Assembly (NCBI GenBank): GCA_021786555.1
Contig: JAJYNB010000228.1
Span: 1-9,787 of the forward strand
Length of the DNA: 9,787 bases
Direction of reading: 5' to 3'
Source of the DNA: Bacillota bacterium
GTDB taxonomy: Bacteria > Bacillota > Desulfitobacteriia > Desulfitobacteriales > JAJXUE01
The position numbers and the translations under genes were made by a program. Below are positions 1-5,306 of this stretch, in pieces. The first letter of the stretch is position 1. Every line of letters starts with the position of its first letter. The notes beneath the pieces are model-generated. The model did no database searches, had not been told where the DNA came from, and saw nothing but the letters and a program-made list of their open reading frames with translations.

Positions 1-54
1 CGCCTAGCCCGGCAGGCCCAGGCCGAAAACAGAGAGGAGGGAGCCGCTAAGTGA
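1..54 (+). CDS. C-terminal end of an unidentified upstream gene (partial)
   Basis: One frame is open from the window edge to a TGA at 52-54 and reads RLARQAQAENREEGAAK, a charged, alanine-rich tail like a real protein C-terminus. The stop shares bases with the GTG start of metV at 51 (GTGA overlap), which is typical of translationally coupled genes in one operon. A second frame is also open to TAA at 48-50 but gives a glycine/proline/arginine-rich peptide that looks less natural. Seventeen residues are too few to name the family. In related anaerobes metV often follows heterodisulfide-reductase-like or MvhD-like electron-transfer genes, so such a gene is a guess from context only. Confidence 0.5.
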   Translation, partial: RLARQAQAENREEGAAK

Positions 55-722
55 TTGTTGCTGAAGCAAAACCGTTGGAAGAAATACTGGATTCGTTAAA
101 AGGCATGTCCAAAGTCCTGGTGGCAGGCTGCGGCGGTTGTGTGGCGGTATGTCTGGCCGGAGGGGAGAAAGAAGTGGGGATAATGGCCAGCACCCTGCGC
201 ATGAAACGGGAGTTGGCCGGAGAGCCGCTGGTGACGGTAGAGGAGACCCTGACCCGGCAGTGCGATCCTGAATATGTCAGGGAACTGGGCAAGAAGCTGA
301 ATGGAGTGGACTGCGTCTTATCTATGGCCTGCGGGGTGGGCGTGCAGTTTCTGGCGGAGCAATACCCGGATATGTGGGTGGTCCCAGCCCTCAACACCAA
401 ATTTGCCGGCGCCACCATCGAGCATGGTTTGTGGGAGGAACGCTGCGGCCTGTGCGGGGAGTGCGTCCTGGCCCAAACAGGCGGGGTTTGTCCGGTTATC
501 CGCTGCGCCAAGAGCCTGTTAAACGGTCCGTGCGGCGGCTCGCAAAACGGAAAGTGCGAAGTGAAGCCCAACGCCTGCGCCTGGCAGCTGATTTATGACC
601 GGATGAGCAGTCTGGGAAGGCTGGAGCAGCTTTTGGATGTGGCTGAGGCCAAGGACTGGTCCAAGTCACGGGACGGCGGTCCGCGCCAGGTTGTCAGAGA
701 GGATGTGAAGATTGATGGCTGA
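51..722 (+). CDS. metV: MetV, iron-sulfur subunit of methylenetetrahydrofolate reductase (MTHFR C-terminal family)
   Basis: This 223-residue cysteine-rich protein is recognised as the zinc/iron-sulfur partner of MetF in acetogens and related anaerobes. The pair reduces methylene-THF to methyl-THF in the methyl branch of the Wood-Ljungdahl pathway, in the cytoplasm. It has about 14 cysteines, including C27-x2-C30-x3-C34 near the N-terminus, C71, C88 and C94, and a dense ferredoxin-like set C132, C135, C138, C147, C152, C161, C169 and C176 with the segment LLNGPCGGSQNGKCE. This is enough to hold Fe-S clusters that pass electrons to the flavin of MetF. The start is GTG at 51, with AGAGGAGGG at 33-41 about ten bases upstream. 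The 3' end overlaps metF by eight bases, so the two subunits are probably made together. The family call is from memory of the motifs; cluster number and electron donor are not visible here. Confidence 0.9.
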   Translation: MIVAEAKPLEEILDSLKGMSKVLVAGCGGCVAVCLAGGEKEVGIMASTLRMKRELAGEPLVTVEETLTRQCDPEYVRELGKKLNGVDCVLSMACGVGVQFLAEQYPDMWVVPALNTKFAGATIEHGLWEERCGLCGECVLAQTGGVCPVIRCAKSLLNGPCGGSQNGKCEVKPNACAWQLIYDRMSSLGRLEQLLDVAEAKDWSKSRDGGPRQVVREDVKIDG

Positions 723-1635
723 AGAAAAGAGTAAACTCCAGAGGTTGTTGGAACAGGGGGAATTCGTGGTCAGCGGTGAGATTGGACCGCCGAAAAGCGC
801 CGCGGGTGACGGAGTCCGCCAGCATACTGAGGAACTGAAACCCTATGTTGATGCCATGAATCTGACCGACAACCAAACGGCCATTGTCCGTCTATCCAGT
901 ATTGCTGCCGGGATCCATGTGATTTCGGCCGGAGGGGAACCAATTATTCAGATGACCTGCAGGGACCGCAACAGGATTGCCTTGCAGAGCGACCTGTTGG
1001 GGGCCTACAGCCTGGGGGTCCGCAATGTCCTTTGTCTCTCAGGCGATCACCAGTCTTTTGGTAACCACCAGGCGGCTAAAAATGTGTTCGATCTGGATTC
1101 GGTCCAGCTGATTAAGACGGTCAGGGACATGCGCGACAAGAAGGTATTCCATTCCGGCGAAGCGATTAAAAAAGATGAGCCGAAGTTTTTCATCGGGGCG
1201 GTTGCTAATCCTTTTGCCGATCCCTTTGAATTCAGGGTCCTGCGGATGGAGAAGAAAATCCGCGCCGGAGCACAGTTTATTCAGACCCAATGCATCTTTG
1301 ACATGGAAAGGTTTGAAAAATTCATGGACTTGGCCCGCAAACGGGGACTGCATGAACAGACTTACATCATGGCTGGCGTAATGCCCATCAAAAACGCCAA
1401 AGTAGCCAAGTACATGCAGAAGAACGTCTCCGGCATGTTGGTACCGGACTGGATTGTGGAAAGGCTGCAGAAGGCCGAGGACCAGACGGCAGAAGGTGTA
1501 CAAATTTGTATTGAACAGATACAGCATCTGAAAACAATTCCCGGAGTTCGCGGTGTACACATCATGGCGGTGGCCTGGGAAGAGATTATTCCAACTATTG
1601 TCAAGGGCGCGGGACTGCTGCCAAGACCGCAATAA
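715..1635 (+). CDS. metF: MetF, flavin-binding methylenetetrahydrofolate reductase
   Basis: This 306-residue TIM-barrel protein is the catalytic subunit of methylenetetrahydrofolate reductase (5,10-methylene-THF to 5-methyl-THF). Family landmarks run in order: SGEIGPPK (20-27), whose glutamate E22 corresponds to the catalytic acid near the N-terminus; NLTDN (49-53); QMTCRDRNR (79-87), a folate/flavin-site segment; LSGDH (108-112); IGAVANP (160-166); AGAQFIQTQ (184-192), the usual core strand; and AGVMP (220-224). The length matches the single-domain bacterial enzyme, without the regulatory extension of eukaryotic forms. ATG at 715 is preferred over TTG at 712; GAGAGG at 697-702 is a plausible ribosome binding site inside metV. 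Pairing with MetV points to the Wood-Ljungdahl version, where electrons probably arrive through MetV rather than directly from NAD(P)H. The enzyme could also supply methyl-THF for methionine synthesis. Confidence 0.93.
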   Translation: MAEEKSKLQRLLEQGEFVVSGEIGPPKSAAGDGVRQHTEELKPYVDAMNLTDNQTAIVRLSSIAAGIHVISAGGEPIIQMTCRDRNRIALQSDLLGAYSLGVRNVLCLSGDHQSFGNHQAAKNVFDLDSVQLIKTVRDMRDKKVFHSGEAIKKDEPKFFIGAVANPFADPFEFRVLRMEKKIRAGAQFIQTQCIFDMERFEKFMDLARKRGLHEQTYIMAGVMPIKNAKVAKYMQKNVSGMLVPDWIVERLQKAEDQTAEGVQICIEQIQHLKTIPGVRGVHIMAVAWEEIIPTIVKGAGLLPRPQ

Positions 1636-1720
1636 GCCGGCAGCCAGGCGCTGAACCCTTGCTGCCAAGCGGCCGGAGTAAGACTTCTGCGGTGCAAAGT
1701 TCTGAAGAGGAGGGACTATT

Positions 1721-1873
1721 ATGACCTATCTGGACTACTGTAAACCGTGCCACAAGTATTACGACAACACTTATCTGGTGCAATGCGAATGCGGCGTCAA
1801 AATGTGCAAAGGCTGCTGGCTGGAATATGATTTCATCTGTCCTATCTGTGAGACGGACCTGAACGCCAAATAG
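1721..1873 (+). CDS. Small cysteine-rich zinc-finger protein with RING-like cross-brace spacing
   Basis: This 50-residue ORF starts with ATG behind a strong AGGAGG (1708-1713, seven-base spacing) and ends just before a terminator, so it is very likely expressed. It has cysteines at 7, 10, 22, 24, 29, 32, 40 and 43, plus H11. They form CxxC-x11-CxC-x4-CxxC-x7-CxxC, four ligand pairs that could bind two zinc ions. The order and spacing resemble a RING or treble-clef cross-brace, except that the CxC pair replaces the usual C-x-H. No catalytic or membrane segment is visible. It is the last gene after metV-metF (85-base gap) and may be read from the same transcript. Function is unknown; it could be a zinc carrier, a protein-interaction adaptor or a small regulator. 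A ubiquitin-type role is not implied. Confidence 0.8.
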   Translation: MTYLDYCKPCHKYYDNTYLVQCECGVKMCKGCWLEYDFICPICETDLNAK

Positions 1874-1881
1874 AATAAAGC

Positions 1882-1918
1882 AAAACCCGCCTTGGTTCTG
1901 AACCTCGGCGGGTTTTTG
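1882..1918 (+). terminator. Bidirectional intrinsic terminator between convergent genes
   Basis: AAAACCCGCC (1882-1891) pairs perfectly with GGCGGGTTTT (1907-1916), and the loop can fold further through GGTT/AACC. TTTTTGTTTG follows on the plus strand. Read from the other strand, the same stem is followed by TTTTGCTTTATT. It can therefore end the metVF/zinc-finger transcript and also the convergent transcript of the PH-domain gene. Confidence 0.85.
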
Positions 1919-1951
1919 TTTGTTTCATAACTTATAGGTTACTATTCAGGT

Positions 1952-2034
1952 ATTCAGAATTCAGTAGTCAGAATTCTGAATCCTTCGAGATGATAAACCG
2001 TTCTCTTATTCTGACTCCTGACTCCTGACTACTG
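1952..2034. repeat. Intergenic repeat island: perfect inverted repeat plus tandem heptamers
   Basis: ATTCAGAATTC (1952-1962) and GAATTCTGAAT (1971-1981) form a perfect 11-bp inverted repeat around an 8-base loop. CTGACTC is then repeated in tandem at 2011-2017 and 2018-2024, with a variant CTGACTA at 2025-2031. In addition CAGTAGTCAG (1962-1971) is the exact reverse complement of CTGACTACTG (2025-2034), so the island can fold in two competing ways. It lies wholly between convergent genes, six bases beyond the stop of the PH-domain gene. This looks like a dispersed intergenic repeat or the remnant of a small mobile element, but no transposase or target-site duplication is seen. Confidence 0.75.
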
Positions 2035-2039
2035 CTGTT

Positions 2040-2471
2040 CTATTTGGCAGTTCCGGGCTTTTCGCTGCAGTTTTCAACCCGGGCCAGGACTTGACCGGCA
2101 AAATCCCTGGCGTTGTAGTTGTAGATGCTGTCCACGGTAATCTCCGTGCCTGAACCGGTAATTCTGACAGAACCGACATAGCCAGCCCAGAACTTCTTCT
2201 GCTGACGGTGCTGAACGGAAGTTATTTCAGTATAGGCAAGGCTTGCTGTCTGCAAATTGGCGCCATGAGTATTGCTGGTGAGGAAAATCAATCTGTCTGC
2301 GGTGGAGACCAGGACCATTAAATCATCATTAAAAGAGCCTTCAACCAGGGCTTCAATTTCTTCCCCGGGATTTAGAATGCCAGGCAGGTACTTAATCAAA
2401 GACTGGAAACCGGCCGGCTTTCCGCCGTTTATGAAGGCAATCTGCTGGTTGATTTCTTCAAGAGTGGACAT
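2040..2471 (-). CDS. YokE-like bacterial PH-domain protein
   Basis: This 143-residue protein has no signal peptide or membrane segment. Residues from about 30 to 132 fit the bacterial pleckstrin-homology-like fold of the YokE/bPH_3 type: an early strand with GEEIEALVEGSF, the diagnostic DRLIFLTSNT hairpin with a following S-L-A-Y-x-E-I-T-S-V strand, then glycine-bounded strands ending in a C-terminal helix (ARDFAGQVLARVEN). Such proteins are soluble and of unknown role; they may bind lipids or proteins. The start is ATG at 2471, with a GGAGGAG ribosome binding site at plus-strand 2481-2487. It lies 137 bases downstream of lysR on the same strand and converges on the zinc-finger gene. No functional link to either neighbour is evident. 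The family call rests on pattern recognition. Confidence 0.75.
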   Translation of the reverse strand: MSTLEEINQQIAFINGGKPAGFQSLIKYLPGILNPGEEIEALVEGSFNDDLMVLVSTADRLIFLTSNTHGANLQTASLAYTEITSVQHRQQKKFWAGYVGSVRITGSGTEITVDSIYNYNARDFAGQVLARVENCSEKPGTAK

Positions 2472-2608
2472 GTGGTTTCTCTCCTCCCAGTATTACCGCG
2501 ACGTCGCAGGTTGAAAACCATGAAACCGTTAAAGCAACATGGCGTACCCCTCTGTTTTAATGCTTTGGGTAGAGGATTTCGCCGCCAAAGCTGAAAGTCC
2601 TGCTAGAA

Positions 2609-3502
2609 TCAGTTTTGGCCCAGGGCTTCCTGGAGGAAACGCTTGAATTCCAACAGCAGGGGGGTAGGCTTTTTGTCCTTGTGCTGCGCCAGGCGGAAGG
2701 TGCGGCGCAGGTTAAAGCCCGCTAAAGGGATCGGGGCCAAGTGACCGGCAGCAATTTCCCAGTTTACAGCCATGAAAGAAACCACTCCCAGGGCCTGACC
2801 GCTGGCAATCATCCGTTTCATGGCCTCAGTACTGGTCAACTCCGTTCCTCTGGGCCGGTGGAGCCCCTGCCCCTGTACCCACTTATCGAAGACATCCCGG
2901 GTATTAGAGCCGCCTTCCCTGAAAACGAAAGGATAATGTATGACGTCTTCCCATTTGACCGGGGCGGTGCCGGCGAGAGGATGGTTGGCGGCGCCAATCA
3001 ATACCAGCTCGTCGTCTACCAGTTTTTCTGTGATTAGTTCCGGCGCCGGTAGTTGGTCCTCTCCCAGTACCGCCAGGTCTACGCTGTTATTGGCCAGTTC
3101 AGCTTGGATAGCCCGGGTATTGCCCAATTGCAGGAACAGGTTGACTTTGGGAAAACGCGCCTGGAAGACGGGCAGATGAAAGGGCAAGAGGTAAGTGCCT
3201 GGCGTTGTGCTGGCCCCAAGCCGCAGGTTTCCGGAGGTGATACCGCGGAATTGGGCCAGATCCTCTTCAATCTCATCAGCTTGGCGGAAAAGGTGATGGG
3301 CGTTGTCCTTGAGGAACAGACCGGCCTGGGTGAGATGGACAGTCTTGCCCATGTGTTCCAGCAGGGGTATGCCCAGTTCCTCCTCCAGTTTTTTCACTTG
3401 GACTGAAACAGCGGGCTGGCTGATGTGCAGGGTTTCCGCTGCCTTGGAGAAGTTGCCGGTTTCGGCTACAGCCAAAAATATTTTCAGATGATGAAGGTTC
3501 AA
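2609..3502 (-). CDS. LysR-family transcriptional regulator
   Basis: This 297-residue protein has full-length LysR architecture. The N-terminal winged helix-turn-helix spans about residues 1-60 (MNLHHLKIFLAVAETGNFSK, then the recognition segment ISQPAVSVQVKKLEEELG). A linker helix follows, and from about residue 90 a periplasmic-binding-protein-like effector domain begins (GNLRLGASTTPGTYLLP, later SVDLAVLG and the variable C-terminal lobe). It resembles CysL/CbbR-type members, but the effector and targets cannot be read from sequence. The start is TTG at 3502; an in-frame stop lies just upstream, no ATG begins the conserved N-terminus, and an AGGATG ribosome binding site lies at about 3513-3518. 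It has its own promoter and an adjoining palindrome that could mediate autoregulation. Unlike many LysR genes it has no divergently transcribed partner, because the upstream gene is on the same strand. Confidence 0.93.
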   Translation of the reverse strand: MNLHHLKIFLAVAETGNFSKAAETLHISQPAVSVQVKKLEEELGIPLLEHMGKTVHLTQAGLFLKDNAHHLFRQADEIEEDLAQFRGITSGNLRLGASTTPGTYLLPFHLPVFQARFPKVNLFLQLGNTRAIQAELANNSVDLAVLGEDQLPAPELITEKLVDDELVLIGAANHPLAGTAPVKWEDVIHYPFVFREGGSNTRDVFDKWVQGQGLHRPRGTELTSTEAMKRMIASGQALGVVSFMAVNWEIAAGHLAPIPLAGFNLRRTFRLAQHKDKKPTPLLLEFKRFLQEALGQN

Positions 3503-3517
3503 ACTGGTTCACATCCT

Positions 3518-3533
3518 AAGTTGTTAATAACTT
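3518..3533. promoter_or_regulatory. Near-perfect palindrome at the lysR transcription start region
   Basis: AAGTTGTTAATAACTT is a 16-bp palindrome with one mismatched pair, placed between the proposed -10 and the TTG start codon of lysR. A site here suits autorepression by LysR or another dimeric regulator. It is short and AT-rich, so chance cannot be excluded. Confidence 0.4.
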
Positions 3534-3535
3534 CT

Positions 3536-3563
3536 ATTTTACAGCCTTTTACACTTTACACAA
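3536..3563 (-). promoter_or_regulatory. Predicted promoter of lysR
   Basis: On the minus strand TTGTGT (3558-3563) is followed after 16 bases by TAAAAT (3536-3541), a fair sigma-A type promoter. It sits just downstream of the terminator at 3567-3600 and 34 bases before the lysR start codon, so lysR appears to be transcribed on its own. Confidence 0.55.
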
Positions 3564-3566
3564 GGG

Positions 3567-3600
3567 CAAACAAAAACCCCTTCTACATTAGCAGAAGAGG
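3567..3600 (-). terminator. Intrinsic terminator of the DUF1638 transcript
   Basis: On the minus strand CCTCTTCT (3593-3600) pairs with AGAAGGGG (3577-3584) over an 8-base loop, an 8-bp stem with one G-T pair. TTTTTGTTTG follows at 3576-3567. It lies about 110 bases beyond the stop codon of the minus-strand gene 3710-4369. Confidence 0.7.
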
Positions 3601-3661
3601 AAATTGGGAAATGTTTGCTCTCCCAGAACATCGTTCGAGGCGGGCTTGGGCAAATTGGGGC

Positions 3662-3708
3662 CCCCACAAAATCATTGCGCATGAGGATGGCTAAAGGATT
3701 TTGTGGGG
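3662..3708. repeat. Perfect 12-bp inverted repeat immediately after the DUF1638 stop codon
   Basis: CCCCACAAAATC (3662-3673) is matched exactly by GATTTTGTGGGG (3697-3708), enclosing 23 bases. It begins one base beyond the stop of the minus-strand gene. No U-tract follows on either strand (GGGCCCC flanks the left arm), so it is not a standard terminator. It could stabilise the 3' end of the message or bind a protein. Confidence 0.75.
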
Positions 3709-3709
3709 A

Positions 3710-4369
3710 TTAAGCGAGGGCCTGGTCTTCAGCGGACATGGCGCTGATCAGCACGTTTTTCAGCCGGTCGAGGTTGATGTTGCTGGGTTCCAAAGGTATG
3801 GAGGCCCAGTCGGAGAAATCGAGAATTTCTTCGGCGTGCTCCATGGCATATTCGTCGAAAAACCCGATGCCGTCAAGCATCATGCCGCTGCTGTACTGGC
3901 CAAAATTTTCATTGGCGTGAGCCTTGTCCCAGCCTTTGAAGACCAGGTCACGGAATTTTAACCAGCCGGGGGTGGTGAACCAGACGTTTCTGCCTTCAGC
4001 AAGCTGTTCCCTTTCCTGGGTGGAGGCCAGCATATCAACACAGTTTTCTACTTGTGTTCTGGAAATGAAGTAGCCGTCTTCTTGCATCTCTTCGATTACT
4101 GTGTCTATGGTACGCATGGGGTTTTGCATATTGATGTAACAGTATTTGCCACCGAAAACCACGATGATCTTTTTGGCAAACTTTTTTGCCGACTCCAGCT
4201 GTTTCTGCAGCTGCTTATCCAGTTCCAGCGGAACCTGGTGCAGGCCGGGGGTTGTATAAATCAGCTTGGCATCCAGAAAGCCTGTTTGTTTGAGATAGTT
4301 TAGTTCAGGCGCCATGGTGCCACAAGCCACAACAGCATAATCTTTAAAAGACACATTGTTTTCCACCAT
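3710..4369 (-). CDS. DUF1638-type protein of unknown function
   Basis: This 219-residue cytoplasmic protein shows the pattern of DUF1638. The N-terminal strand VVACGTMAPEL (about 13-23) is followed by the segment PGLHQVPLELDKQLQ, a hydrophobic strand KKIIVVFGGKYCYIN, a mid-protein CVDMLAS segment, and the block FTTPGWLKFRDLVFKGWDKA with FGQY soon after. The family has no established activity; members are often found near corrinoid methyltransferase genes in methanogens and acetogens, so a role in one-carbon or corrinoid metabolism is plausible but inferred. The ATG at 4369 is only three bases from GGGGAG; a GTG at codon 2 would give a better six-base spacing, so the exact start is uncertain. 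It has its own promoter with a CsoR/CstR-like operator in the spacer and its own terminator, so it is probably monocistronic and induced by a metal or sulfur signal. Confidence 0.72.
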   Translation of the reverse strand: MVENNVSFKDYAVVACGTMAPELNYLKQTGFLDAKLIYTTPGLHQVPLELDKQLQKQLESAKKFAKKIIVVFGGKYCYINMQNPMRTIDTVIEEMQEDGYFISRTQVENCVDMLASTQEREQLAEGRNVWFTTPGWLKFRDLVFKGWDKAHANENFGQYSSGMMLDGIGFFDEYAMEHAEEILDFSDWASIPLEPSNINLDRLKNVLISAMSAEDQALA

Positions 4370-4426
4370 TATCTCCCCGCTTTCCCTAAATCATTTTTGG
4401 TCAATGCATGACACATGGACAATTTT

Positions 4427-4455
4427 AGTGTATACCCTATACGGGTATATGTCAA
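4427..4455 (-). promoter_or_regulatory. Promoter of the DUF1638 gene
   Basis: On the minus strand the perfect -35 box TTGACA (4450-4455) is followed after exactly 17 bases by TACACT (4427-4432), an excellent vegetative promoter. The transcript would start near 4420, leaving a leader of about 50 bases. The whole spacer is occupied by the inverted repeat at 4431-4449. Confidence 0.8.
4431..4449. promoter_or_regulatory. CsoR/CstR/FrmR-type operator inside the promoter spacer
   Basis: TATACCC (4431-4437) and GGGTATA (4443-4449) form a perfect 7-bp inverted repeat around TATAC. AT flanks next to a C-tract and a G-tract are the hallmark of sites bound by the CsoR/DUF156 family, which sense copper, nickel, formaldehyde or persulfide. 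A repressor here would block RNA polymerase directly. The regulator gene is not in the window. Confidence 0.65.
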
Positions 4456-4510
4456 TCTGGAATAGAACGAGAAACATTGAGGCGAGAGCTGTATGACGCA
4501 TAAAAAGCTG

Positions 4511-4527
4511 ATACCATACGGGGGTAT
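4511..4527. promoter_or_regulatory. Second CsoR/CstR-like site
   Basis: ATACCATACGGGGGTAT has the same 17-base length and ATACC...GGTAT ends as the operator at 4432-4448 and lies 79 bases from it centre to centre. Its arms are less perfectly matched. It may be an auxiliary operator for the DUF1638 promoter, or may control transcription towards the Toprim gene. Confidence 0.5.
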
Positions 4528-4614
4528 AAAATATTGAGCCAAACCGAATCGGCGACTGGCTCTAAACTAAAAATATTTTTGGACTTGGCCGGATTTCTGC
4601 AGGACGAAAATGTT

Positions 4615-4623
4615 TGGTATAAT
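4615..4623 (+). promoter_or_regulatory. Extended -10 promoter of the Toprim gene
   Basis: TGGTATAAT matches the TGnTATAAT extended -10 consensus exactly. The -35 region (TTCTGC, 4595-4600) is weak, as extended -10 promoters allow. Transcription would begin near 4630, about 65 bases before the proposed ATG at 4696, which supports that start. Confidence 0.6.
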
Positions 4624-4695
4624 GGAGCAGGATGCCGGAAAGCCAAAGCCCGTACCAAAAACGGTGCTGGGAACTACAGCATACGGGAGAAGGTA

Positions 4696-5040
4696 ATGAT
4701 AGAGAAAAAGGTGATAATCGTCGAAGGCAGGACAGACAAGGAGAGGCTGCGCAAGATTCTGGCTGAACCAGTAGAGATTGTCTGTACCAACGGTACTTTG
4801 AGTGAGGACAAAATTGAGGAGCTAATCATTCCTCTACAGTGTAAGGAAGTTTACATCCTAGCCGACGCCGATGCAGCAGGTAACAAGCTGCGGCAGCGGC
4901 TCAAACAGGAACTTCCCAACGCCCATCACCTTTATACCCGCATGATGTATAGAGAAGTGGCGCGTACGCCGTTGGAACATCTGGCCAAAATGTTACTGGA
5001 TGCCCACTTTGCAGTCAAGGCAGATTATCTTCCCGGTTAG
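4696..5040 (+). CDS. Small Toprim-domain protein (RNase M5/YusF-like)
   Basis: This 114-residue protein is almost entirely a Toprim domain, the metal-binding fold shared by topoisomerases, primases and RNase M5. It has the glutamate motif VIIVEGRTDK (E10) and the DxD motif ILADADAAG (D57 and D59), which together would bind the catalytic magnesium. The TNGTLSEDKI segment and the strand order are closest to RNase M5 and YusF-type stand-alone Toprim proteins. The C-terminal 5S rRNA-binding part of RNase M5 is absent, so 5S maturation is unlikely; some nucleic-acid phosphoryl transfer is a reasonable inference. The start is ATG at 4696, with GGGAG at 4685-4689. A longer TTG-start reading from 4534 would run through the promoter and adds a non-conserved stretch, so it was not chosen. 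A terminator follows, so it is monocistronic. Confidence 0.82.
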   Translation: MIEKKVIIVEGRTDKERLRKILAEPVEIVCTNGTLSEDKIEELIIPLQCKEVYILADADAAGNKLRQRLKQELPNAHHLYTRMMYREVARTPLEHLAKMLLDAHFAVKADYLPG

Positions 5041-5078
5041 CTCTCTGATTTTCAAGCGTACATCCATCAGTATAGAAT

Positions 5079-5104
5079 AGCGGTCGCCAAGGCTGCTTTT
5101 TTTT
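5079..5104 (+). terminator. Intrinsic terminator after the Toprim gene
   Basis: AGCGGTC (5079-5085) pairs with GGCTGCT (5091-5097) over a five-base loop, a 7-bp stem with two G-T pairs, directly followed by a run of eight T residues ending at 5104. It lies 39 bases after the stop codon. Confidence 0.8.
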
Positions 5105-5209
5105 CGACGTTTATGGGTTCAAAGTCAACAACTCACCCGGTTTGCTGCAGACTATTCAACAAAGGAATATACTGGTTAACGGATTTTGGCTCACATTAAT
5201 TCCGGCTTT

Positions 5210-5261
5210 TTAACACAAACTTTACAATAGCATAATTTCTGTTTTACAAAGGCATGTTACA
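5210..5261 (+). promoter_or_regulatory. PhoP box upstream of pstS
   Basis: Hexamers of the TT(A/T)ACA type occur with an exact 11-bp period: TTAACA (5210-5215), TTTACA (5221-5226), a degenerate ATAATT (5232-5237) and TTTACA (5243-5248). GTTACA follows at 5256-5261. Hexamers separated by five bases are the known PhoP-binding pattern of Gram-positive bacteria. TTATCT at 5262-5267 is a tentative -10. The placement directly before pstS predicts induction in phosphate starvation. Confidence 0.8.
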
Positions 5262-5306
5262 TTATCTTTGGACTTAGGAAAACTCACCAACAAGGAGGAA
5301 AAGTAA

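Noticed and set aside
47..571. 174-codon minus-strand frame opposite metV
   Set aside because: Low-complexity S/T/P-rich translation with no recognisable motif, fully antisense to the well-supported metV gene.
1639..1666. Hairpin GGCAGC/GCTGCC between metF and the zinc-finger gene
   Set aside because: Only six base pairs with no U-tract; too weak to call a terminator, so read-through into the small gene is assumed.
1039..1668. 209-codon minus-strand frame opposite metF
   Set aside because: Antisense shadow of metF; no ribosome binding site or family pattern.
2498..2507. GCGACGTCGC palindrome upstream of the PH-domain gene
   Set aside because: A single 10-bp palindrome with no loop and no well-placed promoter around it; could be chance, so not listed as an operator.
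2485..2515. Possible TTTTCA-16-TAATAC promoter for the PH-domain gene
   Set aside because: Its transcription start would fall within the ribosome binding site, leaving almost no leader.
4534..4695. TTG-start N-terminal extension of the Toprim protein
   Set aside because: It runs through an extended -10 promoter, lacks a ribosome binding site, and the Toprim fold begins right at the ATG at 4696.
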